From Lacrimispora amygdalina (GTDB taxonomy: Bacteria; Bacillota; Clostridia; Lachnospirales; Lachnospiraceae), in NCBI RefSeq assembly GCF_003432035.1, contig NZ_QOHO01000036.1:1-46598 (forward strand): 46,598 nucleotides of DNA, read 5' to 3'. Shown piece after piece: positions 33,733 through 41,705 of the stretch (positions are counted from its first letter, which is position 1; every line of letters begins with the position of its first letter). The notes below the pieces were generated by a model, which had not been told where the DNA came from, made no database searches, and worked only from the letters and a program-made list of their open reading frames with translations. Position numbers and translations under genes: made by a program.

Positions 33733-36189
33733 TCAGATAAATAAGTTTACATTGGATTCCTCTGCGTCGCCCAGATAAGCTCCTACACCGCCAAGCTCTA
33801 CACCATCGATCAGTTCTTCCGGATGAATTCCCATCACATCCATACTCATGGTACAGGCCACTATGCGGACACCTGCTTTCATGGCTTTCTTTATCAGGAT
33901 TTCCAGAGAATCCACGTTTTTATCATTCATGATCTTTTTCATCATGGCAGTTCCCATTCCGCCCATATTCATTTTAGACAGCTTGAGGCGTTTGCTTCCC
34001 CGTGGGAGCATGGCACCGAACATGGACTCCATCATGGTCTTTTTAACAGGTTGTTTTTCCTCTTTTCTTAATGCATTCAGTCCCCAGAATGTGAAGAACA
34101 TGGTGACCGGTCTTCCCATGGCGGCAGCACCGTTGGCAATGATAAAGCTGGCAAGGACCTTATCTAAGTCCCCGGAAAATACAATCAGTGTCTTTCCGTC
34201 AGCCGCTTCTTTCTGGGGAGCAGCAGGGGAAGCGGTGCTTTTCTTCACCAGCGCCACATAATCATCACCCCGGCGTTCATTGGATAAAAGGGTGTGGCCT
34301 GTTCGGCGGCACCATGCTCCGATGTCTCTGGCAAAACCCGGATCAGAGGCGGATACTTCCATAACAGAGCCTTCCTTCATCTCTTTCATGGTTTCAAAGA
34401 CCTTCATGATAGGACCCGGGCACTGCATACCGCTGCAGTCCAGCCGCATGGCAGCTGTAGGAATATCCTTTGTATCCATCTGTCCGTTATCTGAAAAAGA
34501 AACCGGTGCAGTGATCTTTGGAGTGGTGTCATTCTGGTAGTGTGTGGACTGGTAGAATCTTACCCCGCCGGGATAGATTTTAACATTAGCAAAACCGTTC
34601 TGCATCAGGATACGTGCTGCATTGTAAGCACGGACTCCAATGGCACAGAAGGTAATGATCTCTCTGGAAGGATCCAGTTCTTTTAACCGGTCACGCAGCT
34701 GTCCAAGGGGAATGTGCACGGCCTGTGGCAGTGAATATGCCATCAGCTCTGCATCTTCTCTGACATCAAGAAGCTGTGCGCCTGTATTATGTTCCACTGC
34801 ATCCCAGGAAGCAAAGGAAACTCTTCCGCCTAAAAGGTTATCTGCGGTAAATCCAGCCATATTAACCGGATCTTTGGCAGAAGAAAATGGGGGAGCATAA
34901 GCAAATTCCAGACGCTTTAAATCTTCAATTGTGGCTCCAAGGCGAATGGATACAGCAAGTGTATCAATCCGCTTATCCACGCCGTCTCTGCCCACAATCT
35001 GTGCTCCGTATATGGTTTTTCCGTCCATGGAAAATAAAAGTTTCAATGTCAGCGGAACTGCCCCCGGATAATAACCGGCGTGAGAGTTCTGGGTGATGAT
35101 TACACTTTCATAGTCTGTTCCCTTTTTTAAGCCCCTTTTTATCAGAGCTTTTTCATTGGCTCCGGTTGAAGCAGCAGTTAAATCAAATACTTTGGCAACA
35201 GAGGTTCCCTGAGTCTTTTTATAGGTCTCTTTTGCACCTGCAATGTTATCCGCAGCAATGCGTCCCTGCTTATTGGCAGGACCTGCAAGGGGAACCATGG
35301 CAGCATCTCCAAAGGTAAAATCAGTAACTTCAATTACATCGCCCACAGCATAGATATCGGGATCTGAAGTTTTTAAGGTATCATCAACAATGATTCCGCC
35401 CCGTTCATTGACAGCCAGCCCGCAGGATTTGGCCAGTTCGCTGTTTGGACGGACACCGATGGAGAGGATGACCAGTTCTGCTTTTAAGATCTTACCGCTT
35501 TTCAGTGTAATGGAGACAGAATCTTCTTCATCTGTAAAGGATGAGACTCCGTCACCGAGATAAAGGGATACTTCGTTCTGGACAATATTTTCATGCAGCA
35601 GCTGAGCCATCTCATAATCAATGGGGGCCAGCACCTGATCCTGCATTTCAATGAGGGACACCGATAGACCGGCATGACGAAGGTTTTCAGCCATTTCAAG
35701 CCCGATAAAGCCTCCTCCGATAACAGCAGCGGTTTTGATTCCCTTTTCTTTAATAAGGCCGCGGATGCGGTCGGTATCAGGAACCGTCCACAGAGTCTGA
35801 ATACGGGAAGATTCAATTCCTTTAATCGGTGGGCGGACGGGAGAGGAGCCTGTGGAAATTACAAGAGTATCGTAGGATTCTTCGTAGGTTTCCCCTGATT
35901 CCAGTCTGCGCACCGTAATTTTTTTGTTTTTCCTGTCTATGGATGAGACTTCATTTTTAACCCTGACATCGATCCCGTATTTCTTTCTCATGGCTTCCGG
36001 TGTCTGTAAAAGCAGGGCATCTCTGGATTTGATCACATCGCCCACGTGATAGGGAAGACCACAGTTTGCATAGGAAATATATTCGCCCCGTTCCAGTATG
36101 ATAATCTGAGCCTCTTCATCCAGTCTTCTGAGTCTGGCCGCACAGCTGGCTCCGCCTGCGACTCCGCCGATTATAACAATTTTCTTCAT
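33733..36189 (-). CDS. CoA-disulfide reductase / rhodanese / TusA / DsrE fusion protein
   Basis: An 818-residue sulphur-handling flavoenzyme. Residues 1-450 are a pyridine-nucleotide-disulfide oxidoreductase of the CoA-disulfide/persulfide reductase type, with FAD motif IGGVAGGASCAARL and active-site Cys43 in YANCGLPYHVG. A rhodanese domain (about 458-550) has the active Cys in ITFCAIGVRAYN. A TusA-like domain (about 582-655) has DCSGMQCPGPIMK. A DsrE/DsrF/DrsH-like domain (about 664-818) has a conserved Cys in ACTMSMDVMG. The chain of four cysteine domains suggests persulfide relay inside one protein, with NAD(P)H-driven reduction of polysulfide or CoA persulfide. AGGAGGGG precedes the ATG. 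A CRP/FNR-like site lies in its promoter. Confidence 0.93.
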   Translation of the reverse strand: MKKIVIIGGVAGGASCAARLRRLDEEAQIIILERGEYISYANCGLPYHVGDVIKSRDALLLQTPEAMRKKYGIDVRVKNEVSSIDRKNKKITVRRLESGETYEESYDTLVISTGSSPVRPPIKGIESSRIQTLWTVPDTDRIRGLIKEKGIKTAAVIGGGFIGLEMAENLRHAGLSVSLIEMQDQVLAPIDYEMAQLLHENIVQNEVSLYLGDGVSSFTDEEDSVSITLKSGKILKAELVILSIGVRPNSELAKSCGLAVNERGGIIVDDTLKTSDPDIYAVGDVIEVTDFTFGDAAMVPLAGPANKQGRIAADNIAGAKETYKKTQGTSVAKVFDLTAASTGANEKALIKRGLKKGTDYESVIITQNSHAGYYPGAVPLTLKLLFSMDGKTIYGAQIVGRDGVDKRIDTLAVSIRLGATIEDLKRLEFAYAPPFSSAKDPVNMAGFTADNLLGGRVSFASWDAVEHNTGAQLLDVREDAELMAYSLPQAVHIPLGQLRDRLKELDPSREIITFCAIGVRAYNAARILMQNGFANVKIYPGGVRFYQSTHYQNDTTPKITAPVSFSDNGQMDTKDIPTAAMRLDCSGMQCPGPIMKVFETMKEMKEGSVMEVSASDPGFARDIGAWCRRTGHTLLSNERRGDDYVALVKKSTASPAAPQKEAADGKTLIVFSGDLDKVLASFIIANGAAAMGRPVTMFFTFWGLNALRKEEKQPVKKTMMESMFGAMLPRGSKRLKLSKMNMGGMGTAMMKKIMNDKNVDSLEILIKKAMKAGVRIVACTMSMDVMGIHPEELIDGVELGGVGAYLGDAEESNVNLFI

Positions 36190-36251
36190 GGTACCCCTCC
36201 TGATATATAAAATATTAAATATAATAAGTTTGTTATGTTTTTGACACTCTC

Positions 36252-36280
36252 AGTATAGGACTTTAGAAGAAAAATGTCTG
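36252..36280 (-). promoter_or_regulatory. Predicted activator-dependent promoter of the CoA-disulfide reductase gene
   Basis: On the minus strand a -10 TATACT (36257-36252) is 17 bases from a weak -35 CAGACA (36280-36275). The weak -35 and the palindrome overlapping it suggest activation. Confidence 0.5.
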
Positions 36281-36293
36281 TGACAGAGTCACA
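36279..36293. promoter_or_regulatory. CRP/FNR-like palindrome
   Basis: TGTGAC-AGA-GTCACA is a perfect inverted repeat resembling the CRP/FNR-family site TGTGA-N6-TCACA but with a five-base centre. Its centre (36286) is about 41 bases upstream of the expected transcription start near 36245, the classical class II activator position. Confidence 0.5.
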
Positions 36294-36323
36294 TAAAATG
36301 ATTTTTGTTAATCGGGCTGCGGT

Positions 36324-36851
36324 TTACAGGCTGTTAGCGAAACTACGGACTTTATCCAATCCTTCGGATTTGAGCATGCTTCCTTTTTCGTTCATTCCGG
36401 ATACAGTAATTACTCCTTTGTTTTCCCATTTTAAATAAGAGCAGATGGAATTCAGCTGAGCTTTGGCTGCATCGTATACACCGTCAGAAACGGAATTTAA
36501 AAGCATGGCTATGGATTTGATATGAAATCCTTTTTTTGCAGACGCATACATCCGGTCTATGAAGCACTTTGTCTGTGCAGATACGTCGAACCAGTATACA
36601 GGGGATGCCAGCACTAACATGTCTGCCTGGTCCAGATCCGTCAAGATGCTGTTCATGTCGTCATTTTGAATGCATACTCCGTCATGAGAGAAGCAGTAGG
36701 TGCATGCCAGACAGGGTTCTACCTTTAAGGTGCTCAACTTTTTAACTGTCACCACATGGCCGGCCTCTTTTGCTGCGTTTGCAAAAGCAGATGCCATGAT
36801 CTCTGTATTACCGTTTTTTCTTGGACTTCCTGTGATAACTAATATGTTCAA
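36324..36851 (-). CDS. NADPH-dependent FMN reductase / flavodoxin-fold protein
   Basis: A flavodoxin-like oxidoreductase (iron-sulphur flavoprotein/FMN reductase group) of about 175 residues. The phosphate-binding loop is ITGSPRKNGNTE, and ASPVYWFDVSAQTKCFIDR is the flavin-site region. A CLACTYC segment (about residues 50-56) with a following Cys resembles the cluster-binding or redox cysteines of this group. GGGAGG directly abuts an ATG at 36860, too close for initiation, so I prefer the TTG at 36851 nine bases downstream. It is the last gene of the MarR-led operon. Confidence 0.85.
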   Translation of the reverse strand: MNILVITGSPRKNGNTEIMASAFANAAKEAGHVVTVKKLSTLKVEPCLACTYCFSHDGVCIQNDDMNSILTDLDQADMLVLASPVYWFDVSAQTKCFIDRMYASAKKGFHIKSIAMLLNSVSDGVYDAAKAQLNSICSYLKWENKGVITVSGMNEKGSMLKSEGLDKVRSFANSL

Positions 36852-36873
36852 ACCAACCATCCTCCCGATTTTA

Positions 36874-37716
36874 TTATGAATTAAGGACCCATGAAAATAA
36901 GTATATCAATTCCGAAGAAGTATTAATATTGGGAACAGGCAGCTTCTTAAACCCGCCAGGCAGATTCTTCTCTGCAGCAGCCAGACCAAAATGGCAGGCA
37001 GCGATACCTACATCAACTCTCTGAAGATCGACAGAGTTCTTCCCTTCCTTCAATGTTTTTGCTTTATAAAAATGAAAGGCATTCTGGCATTTTACCACTC
37101 TCCAGGGCTGTTTATTCACAGCGGAGGGCGCCAGTCTTGTCATCTCCAGGGCATATGCAAAATCCCCCGCATCGGATTTTGACAGAGGAGAAGAAAAGTT
37201 TTCACTGAAAAAAAGCTCTTTCCATTCCTTTCTCTGGTCAGATTTGGCCGCCCATCTCATCACCGATTCCATTGGCCTTTTTTTATCAGCCGGATATCCA
37301 AGGGGGGTGATAACCGGAAATAAATCTCCCTTTTTTAAATCCATCGCATGAGAGAAGGCGCTGCGGTCAAAGGTGCCGCCCAGCCAGCACGTACCATATC
37401 CCAGTGCTACAGCATAAAGAACTAAATGCTCCAGGGAATAACCCAGTGCTTCCAGAGCAAGATCCGTATCAGGTGCGGAAGCGCCAATGAAATCCCTGGC
37501 ACCTTTAATAACTCCGTAGGTTCCTAGTTTTTCTCCTTTCCATGCGTCACTGCTTTCCAAAAGGCGGAAGTTTACGTTTACAGAAAATGGATTGTTTAAA
37601 GTCTTAATAAAATCATGGAACAGATCTTTTTCCTTTGTAGAGAGTGCACGGGGTTCATAAGATCTGACACTGGTGCGCTCCCGGATGGTTTTTTCCACGG
37701 GAAAAACAGGTTTCAT
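36874..37716 (-). CDS. Nitroreductase of the TM1586 type
   Basis: A 280-residue FMN-dependent oxidoreductase fold. It starts RTSVRSYEPRALSTKEK, has YSLEHLVLYAVALGYGTCWLGGTFDR in the middle and RLAPSAVNKQPWRVV in the second half, the domain-duplicated layout of the 'putative TM nitroreductase' group. Substrates could be quinones or nitro compounds; none is known for the group. It lies 17 bases after the ABM gene and 22 bases before the FMN reductase gene. Confidence 0.87.
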   Translation of the reverse strand: MKPVFPVEKTIRERTSVRSYEPRALSTKEKDLFHDFIKTLNNPFSVNVNFRLLESSDAWKGEKLGTYGVIKGARDFIGASAPDTDLALEALGYSLEHLVLYAVALGYGTCWLGGTFDRSAFSHAMDLKKGDLFPVITPLGYPADKKRPMESVMRWAAKSDQRKEWKELFFSENFSSPLSKSDAGDFAYALEMTRLAPSAVNKQPWRVVKCQNAFHFYKAKTLKEGKNSVDLQRVDVGIAACHFGLAAAEKNLPGGFKKLPVPNINTSSELIYLFSWVLNS

Positions 37717-37733
37717 AGAGCTTATTCCTTTCT

Positions 37734-38024
37734 TTATATAAGAGTTTTATAAAAATTGCTGTCTCCGGGCTTTTCTATCATTTCTTTCATGGCTTCCATG
37801 GCCTTTTTAAAATGAGGAGAAGCCCCGTGGTCTGCCAGGCTGGCCTGGTCCTCCCACTCTTCAAGCATGGTTAAAATATGGGGATCTTTCATATCCTGAA
37901 CAAGTTCGTAGCGGATACAGCCAGTATCTTTTTCTCTGGTCTGTTTTACAAGTTCTGTGGCGGCTTCCACAAATGCAGTGATTTTTTCATCTTTGATATA
38001 ATTTTTTGCAACAACTTTAATCAT
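37734..38024 (-). CDS. ABM-domain (antibiotic biosynthesis monooxygenase-like) protein
   Basis: A 96-residue dimeric alpha/beta-barrel domain of the ABM/YgiN type: VVAKNYIKDEKITAFVEAA, then TGCIRYELVQDMKDPHILTMLEEWED and HFKKAMEAM. YgiN-like members are quinol monooxygenases. I chose ATG 38024, eight bases after GGAG, over a TTG-type extension to 38039. Its place between two nitroreductases suggests a role with quinone-like compounds. Confidence 0.87.
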   Translation of the reverse strand: MIKVVAKNYIKDEKITAFVEAATELVKQTREKDTGCIRYELVQDMKDPHILTMLEEWEDQASLADHGASPHFKKAMEAMKEMIEKPGDSNFYKTLI

Positions 38025-38039
38025 TGGATTCTCCTTCAC

Positions 38040-38546
38040 TTATGCCCATTTCTCATAATGAACGCGTTCTTCTTTATACCGGTCTGTAAATTCATTTTTC
38101 TGTCCATCCGGATAACCTACGGCTATCAGACCATAGGGTTTGATATGGTCCGGAAGGTTAAAGAAACTGCGTACATGATCTGTTACTTCATCAGAAGTGG
38201 CTACGCCAAGCCAGACTGCTCCAAGGCCTAAGTAAACAGCTTCTAACAGAATATTCTGGGAAGCAGCACCCATATCTTCTTCCCATCCCTTTGGAACCTT
38301 AAATTCCTTTTCATTTCCCAGAAGGGCTATGGTTACAGCCGATCCTGCTACCGGTTTTGCATAGGGGGATACTTCTGAGAGTTTCTTTAAATTCTCTTTG
38401 TCCTGTATTACAATAAATTCCCATGGCTGTTGATTGGCTGCTGATGGTGCCTGCATGGCGGCACGGAGAAGTCTGTCAATTTTCTCCGGCTCTACGGCAT
38501 CACTGGTAAATTTGCGGATACTGCGTCTGTTAAAAATCTCCTGCAT
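38040..38546 (-). CDS. Nitroreductase-family protein
   Basis: A 168-residue single-domain FMN nitroreductase. It begins EIFNRRSIRKFTSDAVE, has AAMQAPSAANQQPWEFIVI, and ends with PYGLIAVGYPDGQK. The family reduces nitro groups, quinones or enones with NAD(P)H. GGAGG precedes the ATG, and the start is 12 bases after the MarR gene stop, so it is very likely controlled by that regulator. Confidence 0.92.
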   Translation of the reverse strand: MQEIFNRRSIRKFTSDAVEPEKIDRLLRAAMQAPSAANQQPWEFIVIQDKENLKKLSEVSPYAKPVAGSAVTIALLGNEKEFKVPKGWEEDMGAASQNILLEAVYLGLGAVWLGVATSDEVTDHVRSFFNLPDHIKPYGLIAVGYPDGQKNEFTDRYKEERVHYEKWA

Positions 38547-38558
38547 AAAAAATCCTCC

Positions 38559-39008
38559 TTAATTGTTTTCGAGTTTACCCAGCAGTTTTTTGCTGAGATT
38601 TAAAAATTGGGCTGTCTCTTCTTCTGTCAGTATTCCCTGGTATTGTTCATGAAGTGAAATCCAGGATTCCATAATGCTTTTCTGAAGTGCTATACCTTGC
38701 GGCGTGGTACTTAAAATTACGGACTTCCCCTCGCATCGTTTGGAAACAAGCGTTTTACGTTCCAGCTTTTCAATCAGCCGGGTAATGGTGGAGGGGGTTA
38801 AATGCAATGTTTCTCCCAGTTCCTTTTGCAGGATCTCTTCCTTTTGGTTAACCAGATAGAGCAAAAGAGCGTGGCTGGGAGAGAGTCCTGTTTTAGAAAA
38901 GGCTTCCTCTGCAATTTTGCCAAAAACCCTGGAAAGCTTTACTGTAGTAAAAAACAGGCAGCCGTTAAGGGAACAGGCCTGTTTCTGTGTTGCATCATTT
39001 TTGCTCAA
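38559..39008 (-). CDS. MarR-family transcriptional regulator
   Basis: A 149-residue winged-helix repressor. The DNA-binding region is ELGETLHLTPSTITRLIEKLERKTLVSKRCEGKSV, ending in the wing and LSTTPQGIALQ. Cysteines near the N-terminus (C12 and C17) could make it redox-responsive. The start is a TTG at 39008 with GAGGTG five bases before it. It leads the nitroreductase operon, and a palindrome over its promoter suggests autoregulation. Confidence 0.9.
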   Translation of the reverse strand: MSKNDATQKQACSLNGCLFFTTVKLSRVFGKIAEEAFSKTGLSPSHALLLYLVNQKEEILQKELGETLHLTPSTITRLIEKLERKTLVSKRCEGKSVILSTTPQGIALQKSIMESWISLHEQYQGILTEEETAQFLNLSKKLLGKLENN

Positions 39009-39024
39009 AACATCACCTCTCTTG

Positions 39025-39038
39025 TTTGTACATACAAA
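39025..39038. promoter_or_regulatory. Palindromic candidate operator of the MarR-nitroreductase operon
   Basis: TTTGTA-CA-TACAAA, a perfect inverted repeat, touches the last base of the minus-strand -10 and covers the likely transcription start. Confidence 0.55.
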
Positions 39039-39066
39039 TATTATCACCCTGTATTTCTGCTGTCAA
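39038..39066 (-). promoter_or_regulatory. Predicted promoter of the MarR-nitroreductase operon
   Basis: On the minus strand a perfect TTGACA (39066-39061), 17 bases, TAATAT (39043-39038). Confidence 0.7.
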
Positions 39067-39083
39067 CTAAAAAATACAAATAG

Positions 39084-39113
39084 AACAAATTAATTTATCT
39101 CAATTAAATGTAG
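39084..39113. promoter_or_regulatory. Degenerate OhrR-like operator between the divergent promoters
   Basis: ACAAATTAATTTAT and CAATTAAATGTA resemble, with gaps, the two halves of the Bacillus OhrR site (built on ACAATT/AATTGT). It lies just upstream of the gpx1 -35 and is weaker than the site before gpx2. Confidence 0.35.
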
Positions 39114-39121
39114 TAAAACTA

Positions 39122-39150
39122 TTGACAGGAATTCACAACTATTTTATAAT
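39122..39150 (+). promoter_or_regulatory. Consensus promoter of gpx1-ohrR
   Basis: TTGACA (39122-39127), 17 bases, TATAAT (39145-39150): perfect sigma-A hexamers, implying strong expression unless repressed. Confidence 0.85.
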
Positions 39151-39200
39151 GGGATTAACTAAAAAAATTAACTTTTATAATAGATAAAGGAGGTCTTACA

Positions 39201-39746
39201 ATGTCTGTTTATGATTTTACTGTAAAAACTATGTCCGGTGAAGATAAAAATTTATCTGATTACAAAGGAAAGGTACTTCTGATCGTGAATACTGCAACAG
39301 CCTGCGGTTTTACCCCTCATTATACCGATCTTCAGGCAATCTATTCAGAATATAAGGAGAAAGGTTTGGAGATACTTGATTTCCCATGCAATCAGTTTGG
39401 AAATCAGGCACCTGGAGATGATGAAGAGATTCATACGTTCTGTACCGGACGTTTTGGCGTAACATTCCCCCAGTTTTCAAAGATTGAAGTAAATGGTGAG
39501 AATGCCATCCCGCTTTATCAGTATCTGGTTAAGGAAAAAGGTTTTGAAGGCTTTGATCCGGAGCACAAGCTGACCAGTGTACTGGAAGAGAAGTTCCAGG
39601 AGGCAAACCCCAATTATAAGAATGAACCGGATATCAAGTGGAATTTTACAAAGTTTCTTGTAGACAGAGAAGGAAAAGTTGTGAGAAGATTCGAGCCAAC
39701 CACTGATATGAAGCTGGTGAAAGAGAGTATAAAAGAATTACTGTAA
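39201..39746 (+). CDS. Glutathione peroxidase-family thiol peroxidase 1
   Basis: A 181-residue peroxidase that reduces hydrogen peroxide or organic hydroperoxides. The peroxidatic residue is a cysteine (C35 in NTATACGFTP), not selenocysteine. The Gln (FPCNQFGNQAPG) and Trp/Asn (KWNFTKFLVD) of the catalytic tetrad are present. A second Cys in FCTGRFGVTFPQF matches the resolving Cys of thioredoxin-dependent members, so thioredoxin rather than glutathione is the probable reductant. Compared with the second copy at 42506-42979 it has an extra ~25-residue segment before KWNF. AAGGAGG precedes the ATG. It is followed 34 bases later by ohrR. Confidence 0.93.
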   Translation: MSVYDFTVKTMSGEDKNLSDYKGKVLLIVNTATACGFTPHYTDLQAIYSEYKEKGLEILDFPCNQFGNQAPGDDEEIHTFCTGRFGVTFPQFSKIEVNGENAIPLYQYLVKEKGFEGFDPEHKLTSVLEEKFQEANPNYKNEPDIKWNFTKFLVDREGKVVRRFEPTTDMKLVKESIKELL

Positions 39747-39780
39747 AAAATGCAGAACAGCAGGAGAACGGAGAAACGTG

Positions 39781-40221
39781 ATGAATTATGACAGATTGAA
39801 AATAGAGAACCAGCTTTGCTTTCCGCTTTATGCCTGTGCCAGGGAGATTGTCAGGCTGTATAAGCCCTTTCTCGATGAGATAGGTTTAACCTACACACAG
39901 TATATTGCCATGATGGTATTGTGGGACAGGAAGAAAGTCACTGTAAAGCAATTGGGTGAGATCCTTTATCTGGACAGCGGTACGCTGACTCCCCTGCTGA
40001 AGAAGATGGAAGCCGGCGGTCTTCTAACCCGGAACAGGGACAAGGAAGATGAACGGAGCGTCATTGTGGAGCTGACTGAGAAAGGTGAACTGCTCAAAGA
40101 GCAGGCGGTATCCATACCGGAGAAGATTACACAGTGTGTTCCCATTAACCAGGAGGAGGGCCGGCAGCTTTATCATCTACTATACAAAATTCTTGGCAAT
40201 ACAGGCAAGGATCTGGAATAA
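39781..40221 (+). CDS. ohrR: OhrR-like organic-hydroperoxide-sensing MarR regulator
   Basis: OhrR represses peroxide defence genes until its reactive cysteine is oxidised. The N-terminal ENQLCFPLYACAREI carries that cysteine (C13, equivalent to Cys15 in Bacillus). The winged helix shows KQLGEILYLDSGTLTPLLKKMEA and RNRDKEDERSVIVELTEKG, typical of OhrR rather than general MarR. Extra C19 and C39-region residues are few; a distal Cys near the C-terminus (TQCVP) could allow a two-Cys mechanism. Start ATG 39781; a GTG at 39778 is in frame. Its target here is apparently gpx1 (same operon) and gpx2, since no ohr gene is seen. Confidence 0.9.
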   Translation: MNYDRLKIENQLCFPLYACAREIVRLYKPFLDEIGLTYTQYIAMMVLWDRKKVTVKQLGEILYLDSGTLTPLLKKMEAGGLLTRNRDKEDERSVIVELTEKGELLKEQAVSIPEKITQCVPINQEEGRQLYHLLYKILGNTGKDLE

Positions 40222-40226
40222 ATTAA

Positions 40227-40265
40227 AAACTCAGGAAGGCGGTGAGCCGTTCCTGAGTTTTTTTA
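40227..40265. terminator. Terminator between ohrR and the BBE oxidase gene
   Basis: AAACTCAGGAA (40227-40237) pairs perfectly with TTCCTGAGTTT (40250-40260), followed by T-run. It lies between convergent genes and may serve both. Confidence 0.88.
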
Positions 40266-40272
40266 TGATGTG

Positions 40273-41637
40273 TTATAAATTCGAACAGCAGCAGGATCCG
40301 CCGATTGCCTGAGGATAGGTGAAAATACCCTGGGGATCATATTCTTTCCTGACCTTTTTAAGCCGGCAGACATGGCTGCCATAATATTTTTCCAGATAGC
40401 ACGAGAGACCCTGGTATGGGAAATTCACATAAGAGCCTTTTGTCACAGAAGCCAGATAACTGGACTGGTGTGCCAGCCACAGGGCATTTTCCCTTTTGCT
40501 GTGTTCCAATACTGTATTGAGCCAGACAATAGATCTGGCATCTCTATAATAAAAAGCAGTGGTATCTTTAGGAACCTCTGAAACCCTGCCGCCCAGTGCG
40601 TAAATAGAGAGCCCTGTGTAAACAGATCCGGCCGGACGTTTATTAATGAGCCCTGCCAGATTCAGGCATTCACATTCAGAAAGCTCTCTGTTTACAAAGC
40701 CGCTTGCGGATAAAAAGGATTCAAAGGGAGGATAAAAGCTTCCGATTATCGTAACTGCTTCCAGAAATGTCACGTATTTTAGACGGTATTTGACCCCGCC
40801 AAGCTCCAGAAGCGGTGCAATGCTTCCAAGGGCAGCTTCCGGCGGGCCATAAAAAAAGCCTCTGGAAATAATGGAAAGTCCATCTTCCTGTGAGTTAAAA
40901 ATTCTGCCAACCAGTGTAATTCCAGGATTGGCGTGTTCCAGCCAATCCTGCCAGGAAAGAAGAAAATAAGCCTGCTTTTCCTGGTCAGCCTTTGGATACA
41001 TGATTTCAACCAGAGTAATTTTATCTGTTTTTTCGGGAAGCCGGAAGGTCATAGAGACAATGACTCCGAAATTGCCCCCGCCTCCGCCCCGGCATGCCCA
41101 GAATAAGTCAGGATTCTCTTGTGAACTTGCAGTGATCAGACTGCCTTCATAATTAACCATGGAAAGACTTAAGAGGTTGTCACACCCCAGTCCAAGATAG
41201 CGGCAGGAAAGTCCCCAGCCCCCGCCCATGACATAACCGCTCACTCCTACAGAGGGGCAGGTACCGCCTGGAAACGGATATCCTCTTAAAGATACAAATT
41301 CGTAAAGCTGTCTGTTGTTTACACCGCCCTCTGCAGTGAGAGAGCGGTTTTCCTCGTCAATGGAGAGGTGATTCATTTCACTAAGATCAATATCAAGTAC
41401 ATCGTTGCCTGTAGAATATCCTTCATAATTGTGGCCCCCGCTTCGTATGCGAAGACAGATACCCCGATTTCTGGCCCATAATACGGCATTGCTGACGTCG
41501 GAACTGTTCCGGCAGTAAACAATGGCCAGAGGAAACCGGTTGACAGCCCGGTTATAGACTTGTCTGGCCTCTTGATAGAAAGGATCATCTGGAGTTACTA
41601 CACGGCCGGTCAGACCGTCAAAACTACAGGTGCTCAT
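40273..41637 (-). CDS. FAD-linked BBE-type oxidase (berberine-bridge / sugar oxidase family)
   Basis: A 454-residue flavoprotein with an FAD_binding_4 domain and C-terminal BBE segment (RKEYDPQGIFTYPQAI). Both residues that can carry covalent FAD are present: His at about 69 (RSGGHNYEGYSTG) and Cys at about 127 (GGTCPSVGVSGYVMGGGWG). Bicovalent members oxidise sugars to lactones or alkaloid-like substrates and reduce O2 to hydrogen peroxide. No signal peptide is seen, so it is cytosolic. The end has a CCC cluster. ATG 41637 follows AGGAGG. It is the third gene after gpx2 and an MBL hydrolase, without a gap large enough to show another promoter. Confidence 0.9.
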   Translation of the reverse strand: MSTCSFDGLTGRVVTPDDPFYQEARQVYNRAVNRFPLAIVYCRNSSDVSNAVLWARNRGICLRIRSGGHNYEGYSTGNDVLDIDLSEMNHLSIDEENRSLTAEGGVNNRQLYEFVSLRGYPFPGGTCPSVGVSGYVMGGGWGLSCRYLGLGCDNLLSLSMVNYEGSLITASSQENPDLFWACRGGGGGNFGVIVSMTFRLPEKTDKITLVEIMYPKADQEKQAYFLLSWQDWLEHANPGITLVGRIFNSQEDGLSIISRGFFYGPPEAALGSIAPLLELGGVKYRLKYVTFLEAVTIIGSFYPPFESFLSASGFVNRELSECECLNLAGLINKRPAGSVYTGLSIYALGGRVSEVPKDTTAFYYRDARSIVWLNTVLEHSKRENALWLAHQSSYLASVTKGSYVNFPYQGLSCYLEKYYGSHVCRLKKVRKEYDPQGIFTYPQAIGGSCCCSNL

Positions 41638-41705
41638 ACTGTCTGCCTCCTTTCCTACTACCATGGTATTAAGGAAAGAGGCATTTGGTGCCGGCGGGGA
41701 AAATT

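Noticed and set aside
39201-39746. Selenocysteine glutathione peroxidase
   Set aside because: The active-site codon in both paralogues is a normal cysteine codon, with no in-frame TGA.
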